From Acanthochlamys bracteata (taxonomy: Eukaryota > Streptophyta > Magnoliopsida > Pandanales > Velloziaceae), in NCBI GenBank assembly GCA_019914995.1, contig CM034139.1, forward strand, positions 4,318,461 to 4,382,460: DNA of 64,000 bases, read 5' to 3'. Shown one piece after another: positions 57,389-64,000 of the stretch (its first letter is position 1; every line of letters starts with the position of its first letter). Made by a program: the position numbers and the translations under genes. Below the pieces are notes generated by a model, which did not search any database, had not been told where the DNA came from, and was given only the letters and a program-made list of their open reading frames with translations.

Positions 57389-57977
57389 AGTCGTCAATCT
57401 TTCTGAAGTTTTTCTAATAAACTCTTAGTTGGACTAGAGCCTGACAATAATTATTGTTGAGCTCTATGGTCCAGCCTTAATGGGGGATCTTTCTTGCAGT
57501 ATTATTGTTGAGCTCTATGGTTCCTTTTACCTTGGTGGGATCTTTCTTGTAGCTCTATGGTCCAGCCTTAATGTGGCCAACTAATGTTATTCCTCTAGAC
57601 TTCCAATTTTGGCAATTTTAGTTGCTATGATATGTAAGAACTATGTGTTTGATGTCGAAACAACATTATTGCTATTTGATGCTTCCAGGTTACTGTAAAG
57701 GCAAATGGGACTTTTCCTTGGTAACAGATGCAAATTGTTTGCATTTGGTAGAATGTTTTGGTTCGTATAAGAACTTCCTTTACTTGTAACAAAAGTGGGC
57801 TTGTTAAATCATTGTTGAAAAAGACTTGTTCTCTTATGCGGACTAAAAATTTCTTTTCCCATGAGGGAATGAAAGGGACATGACTCTATATCTTTTATGC
57901 AAACAAATTTTTTAAATGCAATATTTTTAAAAAGACAGGATGGAAAATAGCATATAAAGATAAAATTTTCTCTCGTG
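57389..57977. other. 3' flank of kinase pseudogene with local tandem repeat
   Basis: No gene was recognised. The stretch 57450-57573 holds about 2.5 copies of a ~51 bp unit (ATTATTGTTGAGCTCTATGG, CCTTAATGGGGGATCTTTCT). AT-rich sequence then leads into the MITE at 57978. Confidence 0.65.
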
Positions 57978-58220
57978 AGTGTGTTTGATAGTGCATACAA
58001 AAAATAGCTTCTTAATTTTACGTTTTTCAATACATATTTTAAAAGTTCAATAGTGTAGAAAAATTTTACGTAATAAAATCTTTTTATTGAATATTTTTAT
58101 TATTTTTTTAAAATAAAAAAAATTTATTTTTTAAAAAAATAAAATTTGTTTTTTTAAAAAAATAAAAATATTTTTTATTTTAAAAAAATTTTATTTCATA
58201 AGCAATTTCAAACGCACCCT
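57978..58220. mobile_element. MITE family A, copy 3
   Basis: A roughly 243 bp element. Left end GAGTGTGTTTGATAGTGCAT; right end on the other strand AGGGTGCGTTTGAAATTGCT, good inverted partners. The core GTGTAGAAAAATTTTA starts at about 58053. The interior is A/T only. Confidence 0.65.
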
Positions 58221-58740
58221 TAAGGATCTTCAACTCCGCTGAAAAATCAACCTCAAAAAATTATTGGACTTTTAAAGATAGTAGGTATTGCTTCTAAAAT
58301 AAATTTTCTAAAATAAAATATATTTTAAAAAATTTTATAATAAAATTTATGTTTTGAATTTAAAAAATAATAATATTTATATTTTTTAAAATTATAAAAT
58401 TATAAACAAATTTATTAAAAATATAAAATTAAAAAATTATAATAACTAAGAATTGAAATTACTTTCAAATATTATTTTAGACTTTAGATGTGTTACGTTT
58501 AGAGTGACTTTCTAAAAATAATATTTTAGTCGAGAAAAGTCATTGACAGATGCAAAAGATCACACCTTTGCGTTGGAACATAGAATTTCTCATGACAATA
58601 TTGAAATTTCTCTTGGAGCCAACTAAAGTCATAACACCAAAAGAGAACCTTTCAATCGCAAAAACAAAGTCAGACGGCTAGCATGTATAAAGGTTAAATA
58701 ATTTGGAAAATATAACAAGGAGGAATTGTATACGAAAAGT
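58221..58740. other. Spacer between two MITE copies
   Basis: Contains a further AT-rich block (about 58290-58480) and mixed sequence. No gene was recognised. Confidence 0.5.
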
Positions 58741-58998
58741 CATGCGTTTGTTTTTTTTTTTTCTCAACAAAATTTTTTATTTTTAATTTTATAGTTTTCA
58801 AAACATATTTTATAACTATTTAAAGATTTTATTTAAAAATTTAGAAAGTGTAGAAAAATTTTATATAATGAGATCTTTTTATTGAATATTTTTATTTTTA
58901 TTTTTGAAAGTAAAAAAAATAAAACTCGTTTTTCAAAAAAAATAAAAATATTTTTTATTTTAAAAAAATTCTATTTCATAAGCAATTCCAAACACACC
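58741..58998. mobile_element. MITE family A, copy 4
   Basis: A roughly 258 bp element. Left end CATGCGTTTG followed by poly-T; right end on the other strand GAGGTGTGTTTGGAATTGCT. The core GTGTAGAAAAATTTTA starts at about 58849. It is closest to copy 1 in the interior (GATCTTTTTATTGAATATTT, then a GAAAGTAAAAAAAATA stretch). Confidence 0.65.
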
Positions 58999-60012
58999 TC
59001 CAACCAGCAAATGTTTAATATTGAAACAATGCTTTAGCAATGGTGTATTTGGTATTACTTTTCAAAAAAATATTATTAATTATATATTTTTAAATAAAAT
59101 TTTAAATATTTATAAAATTTATTATAAAATTTAAAAAATATAAAAAAATTCAAACTTAAATGTTATTATTATTTGCTATTATTTTTTAAATAAAATAATA
59201 TTTATTTTTTAATATAACATAAATTTTTTTATTTTAAAAAATATTTTGTTTATAAACACTTCCAAAATTTTCATGCAAAATTCATTGTGTTTTGGCCATT
59301 CAAATTTTACAAAGTCACCTTATTGTATTTTGCCTTTTTGGTCCTCTTAATATTAGATTCGTAATCTAGGGTAACCACTTATTCTCGATGAAATCTCATA
59401 AATAATTAATTTAATTACAGCTAAGAACATGGATTTTATATTCTATTTGTTACTCTTTTTAACAATTACTTTAACTATACAAAATTTATATACAATAACA
59501 AAAATCTTTTTACCTATAATAAAACGATACATTTGTCCTAATTTTTCACACTAAAACTTGACTGATTTAAATTTTAATAAACTTATGTTTTTCGAAATAG
59601 AATTATGAATTTAATATTTTGTAAAAAAATGGTCGCAGCAACTACAGGACAATTCATGCTTCTTATATCTATCATTATTCATTAATTATTCAATTAATGT
59701 AATCTAACAAACCCAAAAAGGTCCACATGCAAACAGCCATCATTAAATTCATCTCAGTACTAAACCATAATTAATCTAACTCATAAAACATTTATTATCC
59801 TCCTTGAAGTTAAAAATTCTAAAAGAAAGAATAATTAATTAATTATAGTAACTAGTAGTTATTATTGTTAAGGGTGGTAAAGATAAAGACGGGAAATTTT
59901 ATTAATTAAAAATTTTGTTGTTTTTGGTTAATGTGGGAAATGGGAAGAAGAGATTGTGGTGACTGGTGGTTTTGAGAGACCGCTGCCTTCTTCTTCTTCT
60001 TCCCTACCAATC
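58999..60012. other. Upstream region of the GSK3 gene
   Basis: Starts with another AT-rich element-like block (about 59043-59265, GGTGTATTTGGTATTACTTT... / ...TATAAACACTTCCAAAA). The presumed promoter and 5' UTR follow. No other gene was recognised. Confidence 0.5.
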
Positions 60013-63897
<3,885 letters not shown>

Positions 63898-64000
63898 GTA
63901 AGGATTCTCTCTTGGCTATCCCAGTAGGCATCATTGGATGCTTGAATATGTAAATTTGCTGGATAGTCCTCTCAGTATTCAAGCTCTCAATCCTTGATAA
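63898..64000 (+). other. Start of intron 11 of the GSK3 gene at window edge
   Basis: The sequence after exon 11 begins GTAAGG, a good donor. The remaining coding exon(s) for the C-terminal tail lie beyond the window. Confidence 0.7.

Overview
This window is nuclear DNA from a flowering plant, most likely a eudicot. The genes have many short exons with GT...AG introns, the spacers are very AT-rich, and the proteins belong to plant families (DUF688, DOG1-like, nucleobase-ascorbate transporter, plant O-fucosyltransferase, group II GSK3/SHAGGY kinase, CIPK). The species cannot be named from the sequence. All gene models below were built by hand from reading frames, splice sites and phase. No expression data or database searches were available.

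Layout: (1) 1-2138, 3' part of a DUF688 gene (+). (2) 2.1-9.4 kb, AT-rich spacer full of small inverted-repeat elements. (3) 9561-10272, a two-exon gene for an 85-residue coiled-coil protein behind two G-boxes and a TATA box (+). (4) 10902-14835, a complete eight-exon Rab3GAP regulatory-subunit-like gene (-), divergent across 270 bp from (5) MBF1 at 15106-17343 (+). (6) 18.0-18.4 kb, a broken Tubby-like C-terminus (-). (7) Two intronless DOG1-domain genes at 21012 and 26180 (+), separated by a 1.2 kb transposon-like element with 8-bp target-site duplications. (8) 29.2-30.95 kb, a decayed CIPK kinase (-). (9) 33400-37184, an SAP30BP/HCNGP-like gene (+). (10) 38974-43067, a complete 14-exon NAT2-type transporter (+). 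(11) 43.9-44.2 kb, a broken copy of the first exon of (12) the ten-exon O-fucosyltransferase gene 44489-48392 (-), which is divergent from (13) the organellar ribosomal protein L1 gene 49274-52925 (+). (14) 54.1-57.4 kb, an unprocessed receptor-like kinase pseudogene (+). (15) 60013-63897, a group II GSK3/SHAGGY kinase gene running off the window (+).

There is no operon-like functional cluster. The genes are a mix of housekeeping functions (transcription coactivation, splicing/transcription, organellar translation, Golgi glycosylation, vesicle traffic, nucleobase transport, brassinosteroid-type signalling) and seed-related DOG1-like genes. The most notable accessory content is four decayed gene copies and several families of short AT-rich inverted-repeat elements. 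I did not find a novel multi-gene system.
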